Of a DNA stretch of 64,000 nt, positions 52,613 to 61,170 are shown piece after piece. Made by a program: the position numbers and the translations under genes. The DNA is taken from contig NC_014923.1 in NCBI RefSeq assembly GCF_000185905.1, positions 2,193,501 through 2,257,500 on the forward strand, given 5' to 3'. The notes under the pieces were generated by a model that searched no databases, was not told the origin of the DNA, and saw only the letters and a program-made list of their open reading frames with translations. Numbering within the stretch: the first letter of the stretch is position 1; each line of letters begins with the position of its first letter. Source of the stretch: Mesorhizobium ciceri biovar biserrulae WSM1271 (GTDB lineage Bacteria; Pseudomonadota; Alphaproteobacteria; Rhizobiales; Rhizobiaceae).

Positions 52613-52798
52613 TCAGGCCGCGTCGCGGGTCTTTTCGATGCGCGAACGGATCGCCTCGATCATCGTCTCGCGGATGACCGTCTCGCCATGTGTCTCGCGC
52701 ATGTGCTCGACGGCACGGCGCATGACCTCGGCTTCCTCGTCGGCACGTGTGTGCCAGTCACAGCCGGGCACGAGCGACCCGCAGTGAAATTCCTTCAT
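52613..52798 (-). CDS. DUF1059 small protein
   Basis: 61 aa from ATG 52798, with AAGGAG at 6-7 nt. The sequence MKEFHCGSLVPGCDWHTRAD followed by MRRAVEHMRETHGE matches DUF1059, with conserved Cys6, Cys13 and the histidines (His17, His32, His37) that suggest metal binding. It converges with the CCA transferase gene, with 1 bp between stops. Function unknown. Confidence 0.85.
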   Translation of the reverse strand: MKEFHCGSLVPGCDWHTRADEEAEVMRRAVEHMRETHGETVIRETMIEAIRSRIEKTRDAA

Positions 52799-52941
52799 GA
52801 GATTTCTCCTTTTCCTCCGTGGAGCCTGGTCGAGGCTCCGGCACTTTTTTTGGCTCATGTCCGGTTCCAGGGTTGAAACCGCGGACCGCGAACGGGTGAG
52901 AAGCATAACACAGATGGGGTGGTATTGGTTGCCGTCAACGG

Positions 52942-52971
52942 CAAAAGGGCGGAGCAGCATCGCTCCGCCCT
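52942..52971 (-). terminator. Terminator of the DUF1344 gene
   Basis: AGGGCGGAGC (52946-52955) pairs with GCTCCGCCCT (52962-52971), 10 bp; on the minus strand TTTTGCC follows. It ends the transcript of the gene at 53032-53292. Confidence 0.75.
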
Positions 52972-53031
52972 CTAAACACTACCCCGAAACAGGGCCAGAC
53001 ATCGTCTCGTCCCGTTTTGGCGGGCAGGCCT

Positions 53032-53292
53032 TCACTTGGCGATCTTGACAGCCTCGGCAATCTTTTTCTTGCCGCTCATGTCCCATGAGACACGGACCTT
53101 TTCACCGACCTGCAGGCCAGGATCCTTGAAGGTCTTGGGAAGCGTAAAAGACGATCCATCGTCGAGGACCAGGCTCATGGCCGTCGTGTCAAAGGTCTTG
53201 ATCGTCCCGGTGGTGTGCTTGACGGCGGCGAACGCCACCGAACCGGAAGCGAGAAGGGCAGCGGCGGCCGCCGAAACAATGATCTTGCGCAT
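53032..53292 (-). CDS. DUF1344 secreted protein
   Basis: 86 aa. The signal peptide (MRKIIVSAAAAALLASGSVA, cleavage after FAA) precedes a small beta-barrel: TTGTIKTFDTTAMSLVLDDG, SFTLPKTFKDPGLQVGEKV. This fits DUF1344, short periplasmic proteins of Rhizobiales with unknown function. CAGGAG lies 10 nt before the ATG. The stretch 53293-53603 upstream has no gene and should hold its promoter. Confidence 0.88.
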   Translation of the reverse strand: MRKIIVSAAAAALLASGSVAFAAVKHTTGTIKTFDTTAMSLVLDDGSSFTLPKTFKDPGLQVGEKVRVSWDMSGKKKIAEAVKIAK

Positions 53293-53603
53293 TGCGAAGT
53301 ACTCCTGGAAAGGCGGGTATCTTTTTGACGAAGATGTCCCGCGTCGTCTTGGGCCGTCCGGTCGCGTCGGGTCGCGGCTCGCTTTGTCTTGACGCAATTC
53401 CGGTCGGAAAGCCGTTTCGCACTTTCCTGAAATTGCGCGCAGGCGAACCGCCGGCGCTTCCCGACCCCGCGCCACAAATAGACCAGTCTTTTCAAGAGCC
53501 TATTAGACGAAAAAGAAATTTTTCGCCGCACCGTGTGCCACATTCCATGCCCATTTCGAGCGAATGGGACATCAATGCGGCTCACGCCGGGCTCACCATT
53601 TTG
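53293..53603. other. Gene-free interval between hemF and the DUF1344 gene
   Basis: About 310 bp. Open frames on either strand are short or shadow-like. AT-rich sequence occurs near 53500-53525 (AAAAAGAAATTTTTCG on the plus strand). It should hold the DUF1344 promoter and the hemF 3' end; I see no convincing terminator or motif. Confidence 0.4.
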
Positions 53604-54518
53604 TTACGGCCAGCGGACCTCGGGCGGCAGGCTGGAGAGGATGGCGGCGACATTGCCGCCGGTCTTCAGTCCGAATATGGTGCCGCGATCGTGAAGCAGA
53701 TTGAATTCGACGTAGCGGCCGCGGCGGATGAGCTGTTCGTCACGGTCGCCATCGGTCCAGTTCTCGTTGAAGTTGGCGCGCACAAGGTGGCCGTAGACGA
53801 CGAGAAAAGCGCGGCCGACATCCTGGACGAAGTTGAAATCGGCATTCCAGCCGCCCTTGTCCTCACCCGAATGCAGCCAGTCGAAGAAGATGCCACCGGT
53901 GCCGCGCAGCTCGTTGCGGTGCGACAGATAGAAGTACTCGTCGCACCAGGCCTTGAATTTTGGGTAATCGGCCACCGCGACATTCTTCTCGCAAGCGAAT
54001 TGCATGGCGCGGTGGAAGGCGACCGTGTCGGGGTCGTCCTGGGTGCGGCGGCGATCGAGCACCGGTGTCAGATCGGCACCGCCGCCGAACCATTGGCTGG
54101 ATGTGACCACCATGCGCGTGTTCATGTGCACGGCCGGAACGTTGGGATTCCATGGGTGCGCGATCAGCGAAATGCCGGATGCCCAGAAGCGCGGGTCTTC
54201 CTCGGCACCGGGCATCTGCTTCCTGAATTCGGGTGAGAACTCGCCATGGACGGTCGATGTGTGGACGCCGACCTTTTCGAAGACGCGACCGTGCATCATC
54301 GACATGGTGCCGCCGCCGCCGCGCCCCTCGTCACGTTCCCATGGCGTCTTTTCGAAGCGGCCGGGCGACCACGAGGCCAGCGGCCCGCCAAGATCCTGCT
54401 CGATCTGCTCGAAGGTGGCGCAGATGCGTTCGCGCAGCGCCTCGAACCAGAGGCGCGCCTTCATCTTCTTCTGTTCGATGTCGGCGGGCAGGCCCGCCGG
54501 TATTTCTGGTCGTTCCAA
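53604..54518 (-). CDS. hemF: Oxygen-dependent coproporphyrinogen III oxidase
   Basis: 304 aa, TTG start at 54518 with GGAGA 9 nt upstream; the N-terminus [15 protein letters not shown] is as expected for rhizobial HemF. Motifs are [32 protein letters not shown] and [19 protein letters not shown]. It decarboxylates coproporphyrinogen III to protoporphyrinogen IX in heme synthesis, with O2. The promoter candidate is at 54577-54604. It is divergent from the small gene at 54633. Confidence 0.96.
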   Translation of the reverse strand: MERPEIPAGLPADIEQKKMKARLWFEALRERICATFEQIEQDLGGPLASWSPGRFEKTPWERDEGRGGGGTMSMMHGRVFEKVGVHTSTVHGEFSPEFRKQMPGAEEDPRFWASGISLIAHPWNPNVPAVHMNTRMVVTSSQWFGGGADLTPVLDRRRTQDDPDTVAFHRAMQFACEKNVAVADYPKFKAWCDEYFYLSHRNELRGTGGIFFDWLHSGEDKGGWNADFNFVQDVGRAFLVVYGHLVRANFNENWTDGDRDEQLIRRGRYVEFNLLHDRGTIFGLKTGGNVAAILSSLPPEVRWP

Positions 54519-54576
54519 ATGCCGTCTCCGGTTGGGGCGGCGAGTCCCACAAATGACTCGTCTTTTGCCGGCGCGA

Positions 54577-54604
54577 TCCCTAATCTCTTAGGTGACAGGG
54601 TCAA
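54577..54604 (-). promoter_or_regulatory. Putative hemF promoter
   Basis: Minus strand TTGACC (54604-54599), 16-bp spacer, TAGGGA (54582-54577). TGACA and TGTCA flank the -35 region (54593-54610), an imperfect palindrome. No FNR/FixK (TTGAT-N4-ATCAA) box was seen. Confidence 0.4.
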
Positions 54605-54632
54605 GTGTCATTACGGTGCAAGGAGTTGTTTC

Positions 54633-54890
54633 GTGCGCACCCCGGCAAGACCGCCGCTGGATGGCCTAAAGAAAAGGCTCGACCAAAGCCGTGCCGAGCG
54701 CGTGCGTATGCCGCGCGACGGTTTCCTGCGCGAGACCTTCGTGCTGCCACGCTCCGATGCCCGGCTCAAGGCCAAGGAATGGTTCGAGCGCTTTCCCAAG
54801 CAGGCCTACTGGACCGAGATCGAAAGCTGGTTCGAGCGGCCGGGCGACCTGATCGAGTTCACCATCAGGCGGTTGCCTGCGGCCGACTAG
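54633..54890 (+). CDS. Small conserved hypothetical protein
   Basis: 85 aa from GTG 54633, which has AAGGAG 7 nt upstream. The chain is basic and helical (PPLDGLKKRLDQSRAERVRM) with LPRSDARLKAKEWFERFPKQ and YWTEIESWFERPGDLIEFTI. It is soluble with no signal peptide. No family recognised, but the strong ribosome site and protein-like composition support it. It is divergent from hemF. Confidence 0.7.
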   Translation: MRTPARPPLDGLKKRLDQSRAERVRMPRDGFLRETFVLPRSDARLKAKEWFERFPKQAYWTEIESWFERPGDLIEFTIRRLPAAD

Positions 54891-54895
54891 GATTT

Positions 54896-55013
54896 CGTCG
54901 CCCCGTTTACGGGGAGAGGGTGCCGGTAGGCAGGTGATGCTGGCGCCGCCCCTCATCCGCCTTCACTGCGTTCAGGCACCTTCTCCCCGTGAACGGGGAG
55001 AAGGAAGAGCGAC
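54896..55013. repeat. Rhizobial palindromic repeat (CCCCGTTTACGGGG type)
   Basis: The segment holds two oppositely oriented copies: TCGCCCCGTTTACGGGGAGA (54899-54918) and TTCTCCCCGTGAACGGGGAG (54982-55001), with GGGTGCC and GGCACC as inner inverted parts. Such repeats are dispersed widely in Mesorhizobium intergenic regions. The right copy overlaps the 3' end of soxR, so the SoxR C-terminal tail after about residue 145 is encoded by the repeat. Related fragments occur at 29938-29960 and 42960-42985. Confidence 0.65.
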
Positions 55014-55445
55014 CAGCCTCCTTGCCCCCGTTCCCTCGCGTGCCAGCCGGTCACCCTTGTTGCGCAGCGGGCATTTGTCGATCGACATGCAGCCGCAGCC
55101 GATGCAGTCGGTCAGCCCGTCGCGCAGTTTCTTCAACTGGGCGATCTTGTGATCGAGCCCGTCGCGCCAGGCGGTCGACAAAAGGTTCCAGTCGTCGCGC
55201 GTCGGCGTGCGGCTTTCGGGCAGTGATTCAAGTGCGGCACCGATTTCGGCCAGCGAGATGCCGACCTCCTGTGCAACCTTGATGATCGCCACGCGCCGCA
55301 GCACGTCGCGGCCGTAGCGGCGCTGGTTGCCCGACGTGCGGTGGCTGCGGATCAAGCCGCGGGCCTCGTAGAAATGCAGCGCCGACACCGCCACCCCGCT
55401 GCGCATGGCCACCTGGCCAACCGTTAATTCCGTTACAGGCGCCAT
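54972..55445 (-). CDS. soxR: SoxR redox-sensing MerR-family activator
   Basis: 157 aa. The MerR winged helix-turn-helix is [20 protein letters not shown] to about residue 75 and the [2Fe-2S] ligands are four cysteines, Cys114, Cys117, Cys119 and Cys125 ([14 protein letters not shown]). The protein activates promoters with 19-bp spacers when its cluster is oxidised by redox-active compounds. The last dozen residues ([12 protein letters not shown]) come from the palindromic repeat and are atypical. A SoxR box lies 29-50 bp upstream, so autoregulation is likely. Confidence 0.94.
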   Translation of the reverse strand: MAPVTELTVGQVAMRSGVAVSALHFYEARGLIRSHRTSGNQRRYGRDVLRRVAIIKVAQEVGISLAEIGAALESLPESRTPTRDDWNLLSTAWRDGLDHKIAQLKKLRDGLTDCIGCGCMSIDKCPLRNKGDRLAREGTGARRLVALPSPRSRGEGA

Positions 55446-55473
55446 GTCTGATTTTCCGTCCCGATTTTTCTGC

Positions 55474-55504
55474 TTGACCTCAAGTTAAGTTGAGCTTGTA
55501 GCGA
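55474..55504 (+). promoter_or_regulatory. SoxR-regulated promoter with 19-bp spacer
   Basis: Plus strand TTGACC (55474-55479), exactly 19 bp, then TAGCGA (55499-55504). Between them lies CCTCAAGTTAAGTTGAGC, 16 of 18 bases identical to the SoxR box CCTCAAGTTAACTTGAGG. The long spacer is the hallmark of MerR-type activation. The promoter reads to the plus side, where no good gene is seen: trmL lies on the opposite strand and ends at 55578. A short frame from ATG 55539 with AAGGAGAAGG upstream is open but antisense to trmL. Confidence 0.7.
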
Positions 55505-55577
55505 AGAAACCCTGGATGTGCAAACGAAGGAGAAGGCGATGTGCGCCTGGGTCAAGATGTCGGGAGACGGAGTGCCG

Positions 55578-56036
55578 TTATCCGAGTTGCCGGATGGCTT
55601 CGCCCACCACCATGGCGACGGAGAGCGCCACGTTGATGCTGCGCGCCGTACCCTGCATGGGGATGGTCAGGCGCGCATCCGCCGCCTGATGGACAGGATC
55701 CGGCACGCCTGCGGATTCGCGGCCGAACAGGAGGACGTCACCGTCCGCGAAGCTGAAGCTGGTGTAGGCCGTCGTGGCTTTGGTCGACAGCAGCACCAGC
55801 CGGTGCGAATCAGCCTTGCGCCATTCCTCGAAGGCGTGCCAGTCGACGTGCCGGGTCAGGGCAGCCATTTCGAGGTAGTCCATGCCGGCTCGCTTGAGCG
55901 CCTTGTCGGAGAGCGGAAATCCGGCCGGTTCGATGATGTCGACGCCAAGTCCGAGGCACGCGGCGAAGCGCAGGATTGTTCCGGTGTTGCCGGCAATGTC
56001 AGGCTGGTAGAGCGCGATGCGGAGACGACGGTTCAT
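55578..56036 (-). CDS. trmL: tRNA (cytidine/uridine-34 2'-O)-methyltransferase
   Basis: 152 aa, the usual length. The SPOUT trefoil-knot fold shows in LRIALYQPDIAGNTGTILRF, VLLFGRESAGVPDPVH and the C-terminal PMQGTARSINVALSVAMVVG. It methylates the wobble ribose of tRNA-Leu using S-adenosylmethionine. The ATG at 56036 fits the family N-terminus. Confidence 0.94.
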   Translation of the reverse strand: MNRRLRIALYQPDIAGNTGTILRFAACLGLGVDIIEPAGFPLSDKALKRAGMDYLEMAALTRHVDWHAFEEWRKADSHRLVLLSTKATTAYTSFSFADGDVLLFGRESAGVPDPVHQAADARLTIPMQGTARSINVALSVAMVVGEAIRQLG

Positions 56037-56176
56037 TTCCGCGTCCTTCTAATAAGTGGCGGATCGGCCACAGCGGCTTGGCGGTTTTGGAAATTGCTGG
56101 ACCTGCGGGTGGCCATTTTCTGCGAAGTCGGGTATACAACCAGCATTGTCAACCCGAACTGATGGAGGGGTAATTC

Positions 56177-56254
56177 ATGATGACCATGCACATCCAGCGC
56201 CCCTCTCGTGGGCTTACCTGCCTGCCGGCGGTTTCGGTACGACGATTCTCCTGA
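56177..56254 (+). CDS. Small open frame with strong ribosome site
   Basis: 25 codons, MMTMHIQRPSRGLTCL then PAVSVRRFS, preceded by GGAGGGG at 6-7 nt. A perfect hairpin GCCGAAA-CGATT-TTTCGGC lies 30 bp downstream (56284-56302), and the next gene starts at 56321. The arrangement looks like a leader peptide with a following hairpin, but no repeated codon is present. It could equally be a short membrane-free peptide gene. No match known to me. Confidence 0.4.
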   Translation: MMTMHIQRPSRGLTCLPAVSVRRFS

Positions 56255-56283
56255 CTCTCTAAGACTTGATCGCACCGATTCCC

Positions 56284-56302
56284 GCCGAAACGATTTTTCG
56301 GC
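56284..56302 (+). promoter_or_regulatory. Hairpin upstream of the gene at 56321
   Basis: GCCGAAA (56284-56290) and TTTCGGC (56296-56302) form a perfect 7-bp stem with a CGATT loop, 19 bp before the ATG at 56321. Not followed by a T run. Confidence 0.4.
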
Positions 56303-56320
56303 ACTCGAAGGAATCCTGCG

Positions 56321-56875
56321 ATGTTTTTCAAAAAGTCAAAAGGGCTGAACGCCCCAACTGAAGCTGTCCGGACCGACACTCGTCATGTCCGGACCGATGC
56401 AATGCGTGCCTCCTGGCGAATGCCGGCGGACGATATTGCTTCGCCTTTTTATCTCGATTTTCACACGGAGGACGGACCGATGTTCGATCCCTACAGAATA
56501 CCGGGCTCGAGGAGCCTGCATATCCACCGACTGCCGACCTGGGCGCTGCTGATCGGCGACACCTATTCGTCGGCGGTTCACGCCGAGGTTCGCCGCCGGC
56601 CGCATCGCGGCATGCTGCCGGATGTCGATTTTTCGCGCGCGGTTCCCGATCCCGGGCGGCCGTCGCTGGTGCGCCGGATCATCCGGCTGATCCGGCCTGG
56701 CGCGAAAAACCGGGCTGGCGGCACCGTGTCGTCAGGATCGTCTGGCGCAGCTGTCGGCGAAAAGCCCGCGAGCCCCTATATTGCGCGAAGCATTGCCGAC
56801 GGTCCGGGTGATTCCGGACCGTCGGCACTCGACGCCATGGGTTCCGGGGACTTCGTACGCTCACGTGCCGCGTAA
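56321..56875 (+). CDS. Hypothetical protein, basic, Arg-rich
   Basis: 184 aa. The N-terminus (MFFKKSKGLNAPTEAVRTD) is followed by a possibly ordered core (IPGSRSLHIHRLPTWALLIG, DTYSSAVHAEVRRRPHRGML) and a low-complexity Gly/Ser/Ala tail (VSSGSSGAAVGEKPASPYIA). No domain or signal peptide was recognised. GAAGGAATCC lies upstream of the ATG. It ends 29 bp before the first ABC exporter, so it may be in the same operon. Confidence 0.55.
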   Translation: MFFKKSKGLNAPTEAVRTDTRHVRTDAMRASWRMPADDIASPFYLDFHTEDGPMFDPYRIPGSRSLHIHRLPTWALLIGDTYSSAVHAEVRRRPHRGMLPDVDFSRAVPDPGRPSLVRRIIRLIRPGAKNRAGGTVSSGSSGAAVGEKPASPYIARSIADGPGDSGPSALDAMGSGDFVRSRAA

Positions 56876-56904
56876 GCGGCAAACACATTTCACAGGCATG
56901 ACCT

Positions 56905-58791
56905 ATGTTGTTGTTTAGCTGGTTTGAAAAAAGGCTCGATCCGTTCCCCGCGGCGGAACCGGTCGAGCCGCCCAAGACGCTGGTTGCCTTCTGCGTGCAT
57001 TATACGCGCGGCGCCTGGCCCTATATCCTTTTCGACGCAGTGCTGGTGACGGCCATCGCGATCGCGGAAGTGTGGATGTTCGGCTTCCTCGGCCGCATCG
57101 TCGACTGGCTGTCGGGGCAGAATCGCGAAACCTTCCTGCAGACGGAAGCCTGGAAGCTTGCCGGCATGGCCTTCATCGTGCTGTTCGCACTGCCGGGCAC
57201 GGTATGGCTGCATTCGCTCCTCAACCAGCAAACGCTGATGGGCAACTATCCCATGCGCATCCGCTGGCAGGTGCACCGCTATCTGCTCAAGCAGTCGATG
57301 AGTTTCTACCAGGACGAGTTCGCCGGCCGCATCGCGACCAAGCTGATGCAGACGGCTCTCGCCGTGCGCGAATGCGTCATCAAGGTGATCGACGTCCTGA
57401 ATTACGTTATCGTCTACTTCCTCGGCATGCTGCTCATCGTCGGCTCGGCCGACTGGCGGCTGGCCGCGCCGCTCGGCGTCTGGCTGGTCGGCTATATCCT
57501 TTTGCTGCGGTTTTTCATTCCCCGGCTGGGCAAGGTCGGCGAGGAACAGGCCAATGCGCGCTCGATCATGACGGGCCGGGTCGTCGACAGCTACTCCAAC
57601 ATCCAGACGGTCAAGCTGTTCAGCCATGCACGCCGCGAAGCGTCATTCGCCAAAGACGGTATGTCCGGCTTTCTCGAAACGGTCTACCGGTCGATGCGCC
57701 TGGTGACAGTGCTTTTCGGCTCGCTCTACATACTGAACGCGCTGCTCTTGTTCTCGGTGACCGCGATGGCGCTGTGGCTGTGGCTGGGGCAAGCAGTGAC
57801 GATCGGCGCGGTCGCCGTGGTCATCGGCCTTGTGCTCAGGTTGTGGGGCATGTCGCAATGGATCATGTGGGAAATGTCGGGCCTGTTCGAGAACATCGGC
57901 ACGGTGCAGGACGGTATCGCCTCGATCTCGCTGCCGCGCCTTGTCGAGGACCGGCCGGACGCGAAGGAGATCAGCGTCTCCAGGGGTGAGATCCGCTTCG
58001 AGGACATTCGCTTCCACTACGGCAAGCAGAAGGGTGTGATCGAGGGCCTGTCGCTGGCGGTGAAGCCGGGCGAGAAGGTCGGCATCGTCGGCCGTTCCGG
58101 CGCCGGCAAGTCCACGCTGGTCAACCTGTTGCTGCGCTTCTACGACCTCGAAGCCGGGCAGATATTGGTCGATGGCCAGGAAATCGCCGCTGTGAAGCAG
58201 GATTCGCTTCGTGCGCAGATCGGCATGGTCACGCAGGACACCTCGCTGCTGCATCGTTCGGTGCGCGAGAACATCCTTTATGGCCGGCCCGATGCAACCG
58301 ACGAGATGCTTGTCGAGGCGGCGCGGCGCGCCGAGGCGCTGGACTTCATATCGGGGCTTTCGGATGCCAGCGGCCGCAAGGGCTTCGACGCCCATGTCGG
58401 TGACCGCGGCGTCAAATTGTCCGGTGGCCAGCGGCAACGCGTCGCCATTGCTCGCGTTATGTTGAAGGACGCACCTATACTTATCCTTGACGAAGCGACC
58501 TCGGCGCTTGATTCCGAAGCCGAGGCGGCGATCCAGGAGAATCTCTACAAGCTCATGCAAGGCAAGACCGTCATCGCCATCGCGCACCGGCTGTCGACCA
58601 TCGCGGCGATGGACAGGCTGGTGGTGATGGACAAGGGCCGTGTCATCGAGGAAGGTTCGCACGAAGAACTCGTCGCCAAGGGCGGGCTCTACGCGCAGCT
58701 CTGGCAGCGCCAGTCGGGCGGGTTCCTGCTTGAGGACGGTCCCGCCGACGCCGCCAACGACGCACTTGCAAAGAGGCAAGCCGCAGAATGA
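56905..58791 (+). CDS. ABC exporter, fused membrane and ATPase domains (first of a pair)
   Basis: 628 aa. Six transmembrane helices cover about residues 30-320 (YILFDAVLVTAIAIAEVWMF first), followed by a nucleotide-binding domain with Walker A GRSGAGKST (about 396-404), Q-loop TQDTSLLHRSV, signature KLSGGQRQRVA, Walker B LILDEATSALD and IAHRLSTIAAMD. This is the ABCB/MsbA-like type. It pairs with a similar gene 10 bp downstream; the two may form a heterodimer. The N-terminus FEKRLDPFPAAEPVEPPKTL has the cytosolic lead typical of this rhizobial pair. The substrate is unknown. Confidence 0.93.
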   Translation: MLLFSWFEKRLDPFPAAEPVEPPKTLVAFCVHYTRGAWPYILFDAVLVTAIAIAEVWMFGFLGRIVDWLSGQNRETFLQTEAWKLAGMAFIVLFALPGTVWLHSLLNQQTLMGNYPMRIRWQVHRYLLKQSMSFYQDEFAGRIATKLMQTALAVRECVIKVIDVLNYVIVYFLGMLLIVGSADWRLAAPLGVWLVGYILLLRFFIPRLGKVGEEQANARSIMTGRVVDSYSNIQTVKLFSHARREASFAKDGMSGFLETVYRSMRLVTVLFGSLYILNALLLFSVTAMALWLWLGQAVTIGAVAVVIGLVLRLWGMSQWIMWEMSGLFENIGTVQDGIASISLPRLVEDRPDAKEISVSRGEIRFEDIRFHYGKQKGVIEGLSLAVKPGEKVGIVGRSGAGKSTLVNLLLRFYDLEAGQILVDGQEIAAVKQDSLRAQIGMVTQDTSLLHRSVRENILYGRPDATDEMLVEAARRAEALDFISGLSDASGRKGFDAHVGDRGVKLSGGQRQRVAIARVMLKDAPILILDEATSALDSEAEAAIQENLYKLMQGKTVIAIAHRLSTIAAMDRLVVMDKGRVIEEGSHEELVAKGGLYAQLWQRQSGGFLLEDGPADAANDALAKRQAAE

Positions 58792-58801
58792 TGGCCGCCG
58801 C

Positions 58802-60685
58802 ATGATGACAGCCGTCTATCGCTGGTTCGAGAACTGGGTCTATCCGTTCAGGGAGCCGGCGAATCTTCGGCCACCGATCAGTGTCGGCGGCTTTCTCTGG
58901 CACTATGTCGGCCAGGCGAAGTTCGCCTTCTTCGCCATGCTGGTCATCGGCGGCATCGCGCCGCTGGTCGAGGCCGGCCTGTTCTACTTCGTCGGGCGGC
59001 TGGTCGATATTCTCGACCAGCTTCCCGCCGAGCGCAGCTGGCACGCACTGTGGGCCGCCGCCGGCCCTGAACTGGTTTTCATGGCCGTGGTGGTGCTGGT
59101 CATCCGCACCGTCGTCGTCGGCCTGTCGGCGCTGGTCGACGAACAGACGATCACGCCGGGCTTCTACAATCTGGTGCGCTGGCAGGCGCACCGGCATGTC
59201 TCGCGCCAGTCCTACGCCTTTTTCCAGAACGATTTCGCCGGCCGCATCGCGACAAAGGTCTGGCAGGCGGGCCAGGCGACCGGCGACTTGATGGAAAGCT
59301 TCATCGAGGTCGTCTGGTTTATGATCGTCTACACGGTGACGACGCTGGCGCTGGTCGCAGGCCTCGATCTCAGGCTGGCGGTTCTGGTGGTGATCTGGAT
59401 TTCCGCCTTCGGCTGGCTGGCCAAGCTCTATTTGCCGGCAATCCGCAAGCATGCCGAGGAAACAGCCGAGGCCGGCTCGATGATCACCGGCCGCATCGTC
59501 GATTCCTATTCCAACGTGCAGACGCTGAAACTGTTCTCGGCCGATGGCGACGACCGCTACATCAGGAACGGTTTCGACATCTATCTCGACGCATTGCGCC
59601 CGTTCACCCGCCGGCTGACCGGCGTGCGCATGGCGCTGACGACGCTGTCGGGCATCATGATCACGGCGATCGGCTGCTTTGCCGTCTATCTCTGGGTCGA
59701 GGGCTCGATCACCGTCGGCGCGGTCGCCTTCACCCTGTCGCTGGTGCTGCGGCTCAACATGCTGCTCGGCCGGCTGATGATGCAGCTCAACAGCATCTTG
59801 CGAAACCTCGGCGTGCTGGAGAACTCCAAGGCGCTGATTTCGCAGCCGCTCGGCCTCACCGATGCGCCCGGCGCCAAGGAACTCGTCGTGGCAGGCGGCC
59901 GTATCGCGGTGAAGAACGTCGAGTTCCACTACGGCAAAGGTTTCGGCGTGCTGAACGGCATCGACCTTGTCGTCAGGCCAGGCGAGAAGGTCGGGCTGGT
60001 CGGACCGTCCGGCGCCGGCAAGACGACCCTCGCCAATCTGATCCTGCGCCTCTACGATCTCGAGAGCGGGTCGATCACCATCGATGGCCAGGATGTCGCC
60101 AAAGTTACGCAGAATTCGCTGCGCGCCAATATCGGCGTCGTCAGCCAGGACACGGCGCTGTTCCACCGTTCGCTGCGCGACAACATCAAGCTCGGCATGC
60201 CTGACGCGACCGATGCGGAGGTGATCGCGGCGGCGAAAAAGGCCGAGGCGCACGAGTTCATCCTGACCTTGCGCGACAACAGGGACCGCGCCGGCTACGA
60301 GGCGTTTGTCGGCGAGCGCGGCGTCAAGCTGTCGGGAGGCCAGCGCCAGCGCGTGGCGATCGCCCGCGTCTTCCTCAAGGATGCGCCGATCCTGATTCTC
60401 GATGAGGCGACCTCGGCACTCGATTCCGACATCGAGGCGGCGATCCAGGAGAATCTGACGCGGCTGATGGAAAACAAGACGGTCATCGCCATCGCCCACC
60501 GGCTGTCGACGATCGCAGCACTCGATCGTCTGGTGGTGCTCGACGGCGGCCGCATTGTCGAGCAAGGCACGCATGACCAATTGGTGGCGCTCGACGGGCT
60601 CTATGCGCGGCTGTGGAAGCGGCAGTCCGGCGGTTTTCTCTATCACGAGGACAGCGTGCTCGAAGAGACGCGCCCGGCGGAGTAG
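58802..60685 (+). CDS. ABC exporter, fused membrane and ATPase domains (second of a pair)
   Basis: 627 aa from ATG 58802 (or the next codon, also ATG); open frame before it is a shadow of the upstream gene. Six helices, then Walker A GPSGAGKTT (about 400-408), SQDTALFHRSLRDN, signature KLSGGQRQRVAIARVFLKDA, Walker B LILDEATSALDSD. The two genes share the RWFENWVYPFREPANLRPPI-like N-terminal segment and MTGRIVDSYSNVQTLKLFS, showing gene duplication. Ten bp separate them. No obvious substrate-specific gene adjoins. Confidence 0.93.
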   Translation: MMTAVYRWFENWVYPFREPANLRPPISVGGFLWHYVGQAKFAFFAMLVIGGIAPLVEAGLFYFVGRLVDILDQLPAERSWHALWAAAGPELVFMAVVVLVIRTVVVGLSALVDEQTITPGFYNLVRWQAHRHVSRQSYAFFQNDFAGRIATKVWQAGQATGDLMESFIEVVWFMIVYTVTTLALVAGLDLRLAVLVVIWISAFGWLAKLYLPAIRKHAEETAEAGSMITGRIVDSYSNVQTLKLFSADGDDRYIRNGFDIYLDALRPFTRRLTGVRMALTTLSGIMITAIGCFAVYLWVEGSITVGAVAFTLSLVLRLNMLLGRLMMQLNSILRNLGVLENSKALISQPLGLTDAPGAKELVVAGGRIAVKNVEFHYGKGFGVLNGIDLVVRPGEKVGLVGPSGAGKTTLANLILRLYDLESGSITIDGQDVAKVTQNSLRANIGVVSQDTALFHRSLRDNIKLGMPDATDAEVIAAAKKAEAHEFILTLRDNRDRAGYEAFVGERGVKLSGGQRQRVAIARVFLKDAPILILDEATSALDSDIEAAIQENLTRLMENKTVIAIAHRLSTIAALDRLVVLDGGRIVEQGTHDQLVALDGLYARLWKRQSGGFLYHEDSVLEETRPAE

Positions 60686-60689
60686 CTCC

Positions 60690-61169
60690 ATGGGTGGATC
60701 GACAGGCGCCATCCCAGAGGTCGGCTACGTGCTCAAGCGGCTCCGGCCGACCATGCCGGCCTTCGACACGCTGAAGGAAGAGAGCCGGCTGGAAGGCTAC
60801 TGGATGCTGGTACGCCTTGCGGATGGCTGGGCAAGTGGCCGCAACAAGTTCCTGAAACGGGGGGAGGCGCTGTACGGAGCATGGTATGGAAGGGAACTCG
60901 CCGGCGTGTGCGGGTTGAACATCGATCCCTATTTCGAGGGCAGGGGCCACGGCCGGGTCCGGCACCTGTTTGTGAGCGCGCGCCACCGTCGCGCCGGCCT
61001 TGGCCGGATGCTGGTCGAAACCGTTGTCGACAGGGCACGTCACCATTTCGCCATGCTGAACACCCGCGCGCCGCAAGAAGCCTTCGGTTTCTATGAACGG
61101 CTTGGCTTTCAGCGCGTAGCAGGCGAAGAGTTCGTCACACACCGCATGGTTTTCGGGAAAGGAGGCTGA
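60690..61169 (+). CDS. GNAT-family N-acetyltransferase
   Basis: 159 aa from ATG 60690, GGAG 8 nt upstream. The GNAT acetyl-CoA loop is VRHLFVSARHRRAGLGRMLV (R/Q-x-x-G-x-G/A variant RRAGLG), followed by the usual TRAPQEAFGFYERLGFQRVA. The substrate is unknown. It follows the second ABC exporter by 4 bp between stop and start, so it is part of that transcript. Confidence 0.9.
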   Translation: MGGSTGAIPEVGYVLKRLRPTMPAFDTLKEESRLEGYWMLVRLADGWASGRNKFLKRGEALYGAWYGRELAGVCGLNIDPYFEGRGHGRVRHLFVSARHRRAGLGRMLVETVVDRARHHFAMLNTRAPQEAFGFYERLGFQRVAGEEFVTHRMVFGKGG

Positions 61170-61170
61170 A

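Noticed and set aside
55518-56162. 214-codon plus-strand frame across trmL, downstream of the SoxR promoter
   Set aside because: Most of it is antisense to trmL and lacks coding character; only its first codons after the SoxR promoter are of interest, and they are reported as a finding.
58643-60712. 689-codon minus-strand frame opposite the second ABC exporter
   Set aside because: Antisense to a gene with all ABC motifs; the frame is His/Gln/Asp-rich and has no fold.
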